A DNA stretch of 64,000 nt from Phaeobacter gallaeciensis DSM 26640. GTDB lineage: Bacteria > Pseudomonadota > Alphaproteobacteria > Rhodobacterales > Rhodobacteraceae. The DNA is taken from positions 937,001-1,001,000 of the forward strand of contig NC_023137.1 of the NCBI RefSeq assembly GCF_000511385.1, written 5' to 3'. Position numbers and translations under genes: made by a program. Shown piece after piece: positions 62,273 through 64,000 of the stretch. Each line of letters begins with the position of its first letter. The first letter of the stretch is position 1. The notes below the pieces were generated by a model that was not told the origin of the DNA, made no database searches, and was given only the letters and a program-made list of their open reading frames with translations.

Positions 62273-62581
62273 ATGAACCACGCCGCTCACAAGGACATAC
62301 TGACACATCTGCGCAAGGGCTTGCCGGCCACCGGTGCGCCGCTCACCGCTGAGGCCACTGTGGTGCCGCTGGCGCCCCGGCGTGCCACCCCGGCCGCGGT
62401 ACAGCCGTCCGAGGCCGTGCTCAGCCGCAAGTGGCTGGAACTGCGCCGCGATATCGACTGCGCTCTGGCCCGGCTGGATGAAGGGTCATATGGCTACTGT
62501 CAGATCTGTGGCGATCGCATCAGCGACAGCCATCTGAACGCGAATCCAACCACGGCATTCTGCGCCTCCTGCGCGGGCTGA
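62273..62581 (+). CDS. TraR/DksA family zinc finger protein
   Basis: A 102-residue protein whose second half is a DksA-type zinc finger: GSYGYCQICGDRIS then TTAFCASCAG, giving CxxC and CxxC ligands. Full-length DksA has about 150 residues with a long coiled coil; here the coiled coil is shorter, and the first 45 residues are loop-like, rich in Ala/Pro. Such short versions bind RNA polymerase or act as small regulators; ppGpp dependence cannot be inferred. GGGGAGGACCTCTGA lies before ATG 62273. Confidence 0.85.
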   Translation: MNHAAHKDILTHLRKGLPATGAPLTAEATVVPLAPRRATPAAVQPSEAVLSRKWLELRRDIDCALARLDEGSYGYCQICGDRISDSHLNANPTTAFCASCAG

Positions 62582-62724
62582 CAGCGCGCCGTTATTGCGG
62601 GACTGGCGCCTCCAACCGGTGCCCGCAACACCACCCCCGACGCCGACGCTCCCCGGCAGACCCAATCCTCTGCAAGCCCAACCCCTGTGGAGCCGCAGCA
62701 AATCTCCGTGCTGCATCCCAACTC

Positions 62725-62756
62725 GCCCGCGCCTCCACGCGGGCGCTTTTCTTTTT
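62725..62756 (+). terminator. intrinsic terminator after the DksA-like gene
   Basis: GCCCGCG 62725-62731 and CGCGGGC 62738-62744 form a stem followed by a T-rich run, 140 bases after the stop codon. Confidence 0.75.
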
Positions 62757-62831
62757 GACTGTTTTCATTGCCCGCGCGCTCCCCTACAGCAGGGCCATCC
62801 TGTTCTGACCTGCCCCGATGGAGCTTTGCCG

Positions 62832-63347
62832 ATGTCCTGCGCCCTATGTGCCGCCGAAACCCCGCTTGTGTCTCATGAGGTGACCGGCGCCCCTGATGGC
62901 CACTCCCCGGAGGTTGCGATCTGCGAGATCTGCGCCGAACAGGTGACTGGTGATCTGGATCCCAATCACATGCGCTGCCTGTCCTCGGCGATGTGGTCCG
63001 AAACCCCGGCGGTTCAGGTGCTGGCAGCCCGGTTGCTGGCACGGCTGGCGGATCATGACTGGGCGCGCGACCTGGCCGACCAGCTCTGGCTGGAGGATGA
63101 GATCCGCGCCTGGGTTGAGGCCGCACCGGCAACCAGCGCGCATCGCGACAGCAATGGCGCGCCGCTGGCGCAGGGCGATTCCGTGGTGCTGATCAAGGAT
63201 CTGCCGGTCAAGGGCGCAGGCTTCACTGCCAAGCGCGGTACGGCTGTCCGCAACATCTCCCTCGTCGCCGACAATCCCGAACATATCGAAGGTCGGGTTG
63301 ATGGGCAGCGCATCGTTATGCTCACCAAATTTGTGAAAAAGAAATAG
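62832..63347 (+). CDS. PhnA domain protein
   Basis: A 171-residue protein. It has an N-terminal zinc-ribbon-like part with CALC and CEIC pairs (MSCALCAAETPL, VAICEICAEQ) and a C-terminal PhnA/SH3-like domain: SNGAPLAQGDSVVLIKDLPVKGAGFTAKRGTAVRNI, ending VMLTKFVKKK. Despite its name, PhnA is not a phosphonate lyase; its function is unknown. ATG 62832 is chosen because upstream in-frame sequence is repetitive and non-conserved. It precedes the isoaspartate methyltransferase gene by about 105 bases. Confidence 0.85.
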   Translation: MSCALCAAETPLVSHEVTGAPDGHSPEVAICEICAEQVTGDLDPNHMRCLSSAMWSETPAVQVLAARLLARLADHDWARDLADQLWLEDEIRAWVEAAPATSAHRDSNGAPLAQGDSVVLIKDLPVKGAGFTAKRGTAVRNISLVADNPEHIEGRVDGQRIVMLTKFVKKK

Positions 63348-63361
63348 GCGACCCAGTCGCC
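63347..63361. repeat. short inverted repeat after phnA
   Basis: GGCGAC and GTCGCC are separated by CCA and begin in the stop codon of the PhnA gene. No T-run follows, so it is not a clear terminator. Confidence 0.4.
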
Positions 63362-63452
63362 ACAGGGCCGCAGAAATGCGCACCCGCCCGTTGCCGCCCT
63401 GTCTCGGATGTGGCACAACCGGATCAACAGACTGAACAGATGAGTTTAGCAT

Positions 63453-64000
63453 ATGACTGACTTTGCCGAACGTCGCCGCATGATGGTCGACACGCAGATC
63501 CGCCCGTCGGATGTCACCAAATTCCCGATCATCGAAGCCATGCTGGCAGTGCCGCGCGAGGCCTTTGTTGCCGATGCGCAGCGTGAAGCAGCTTATGCCG
63601 ACGGCAATCTGGATCTCGGCCCCGGCCGTGTGCTGCTTGAGCCGCGCACTCTGGCCAAAATTCTTGATGCGATGGATGTGCAGCCGGATGAGTTGGTGCT
63701 CGATGTGGCTTGTGGTCTGGGCTATTCCACCGCAGTGATCGCCCGCGTCGCCCAGATGGTGATCGGCGTGGAGGCGGATGAGTCCATGGCCTCTGAGGCG
63801 CAGGATCAGCTGTCGGCAGTTGGCGCCGACAATGCCATTGTTCACACGGGCGCGCTGGATGCCGGTGCAGCGGAACATGGCCCCTATGATGTGATCATCA
63901 TTGAGGGTGGCGTAGAAACCGTGCCGGAGGCGCTGCTCGACCAGCTTAAGGATGGTGGTCGCGTGGCCGCGATCTTCATGTCTGGCGCATTGGGGGAGGT
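63453..64000 (+). CDS. pcm: protein-L-isoaspartate O-methyltransferase (truncated by window end)
   Basis: The first 182 residues of an S-adenosylmethionine-dependent methyltransferase that repairs isoaspartyl residues. Start MTDFAERRRMMVDTQIRPSD at ATG 63453, then DVACGLGYSTAVIARV (SAM motif I) and DVIIIEGGVETVPEALLDQLKDGGRVAAIF. The repair-type motif and the RRRMMVDTQ start are as in the alphaproteobacterial Pcm. The gene continues beyond base 64000. No close operon partner is visible upstream, since the PhnA gene ends 106 bases before. Confidence 0.88.
   Translation, partial: MTDFAERRRMMVDTQIRPSDVTKFPIIEAMLAVPREAFVADAQREAAYADGNLDLGPGRVLLEPRTLAKILDAMDVQPDELVLDVACGLGYSTAVIARVAQMVIGVEADESMASEAQDQLSAVGADNAIVHTGALDAGAAEHGPYDVIIIEGGVETVPEALLDQLKDGGRVAAIFMSGALGE

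Overview
The window reads as chromosomal DNA of an alphaproteobacterium, most likely a Rhodobacterales/Roseobacter-group member. This is inferred from a GcrA cell-cycle regulator, the mce-DUF1467 pair, tandem DUF6455 proteins, MeaB plus methylmalonyl-CoA epimerase, and dense GC-rich coding with short intergenic gaps. No rRNA, tRNA, CRISPR array, intact insertion sequence or prophage was seen. Most of the window is housekeeping and conserved roseobacter genes; a few lower-GC genes look like accessory insertions.

Layout. 1-8.5 kb: the 3' end of an unknown gene and arsH, a FabH-like ketosynthase, a divergent marR-MFP-RND efflux operon, and a secreted trypsin-like protease after a 530-base non-coding stretch. 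8.5-18.1 kb: an SHMT-like enzyme divergent from a LysR regulator, then carB divergent from pabB-pabC, then aspS. 18.3-27.5 kb: a DUF1800-DUF1501 pair, a response regulator followed by a 46-residue membrane peptide, mce-DUF1467, an EI24 protein with a nitroreductase, and small conserved proteins (DUF167, M48 lipoprotein protease, YigZ, two DUF6455, a DCC thiol oxidoreductase). 27.8-29.2 kb: a solitary lower-GC gene with a PD-(D/E)XK/QxxxY nuclease signature. 29.2-43.3 kb: rimO, an AsmA-like protein, a phosphohexomutase, kdsA and a KpsE/KpsT-like polysaccharide export pair, then a UDG-family protein, SseB, YghU, a YHS protein, GcrA, an ABC-2 permease and a DMT exporter.

43.3-54.9 kb: the arginine genes argD-argF, preceded by a tandem 20-bp repeat and a short open frame with four consecutive arginine codons (a possible attenuation leader); a PiT phosphate transporter, a Nudix hydrolase, hrpB, meaB, rpmB, a small copper-type locus (PCu(A)C chaperone) and a low-molecular-weight phosphatase. 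54.9-64.0 kb: a LysR regulator, small hypotheticals, lepA bracketed by two lower-GC accessory units (a 410-residue protein upstream; a cytosolic protein plus a four-helix membrane protein downstream), entericidin, a DksA-like zinc finger protein, PhnA, and a truncated protein-L-isoaspartate methyltransferase.

Linked functions: carB, argD and argF all feed arginine synthesis (carB also pyrimidines). mce and meaB both serve methylmalonyl-CoA metabolism. kdsA, the phosphohexomutase and KpsE/KpsT suggest a surface-polysaccharide cluster without its permease. The best candidates for something undescribed are the arginine-codon leader before argD and the two-gene membrane module fused onto the 3' end of lepA.
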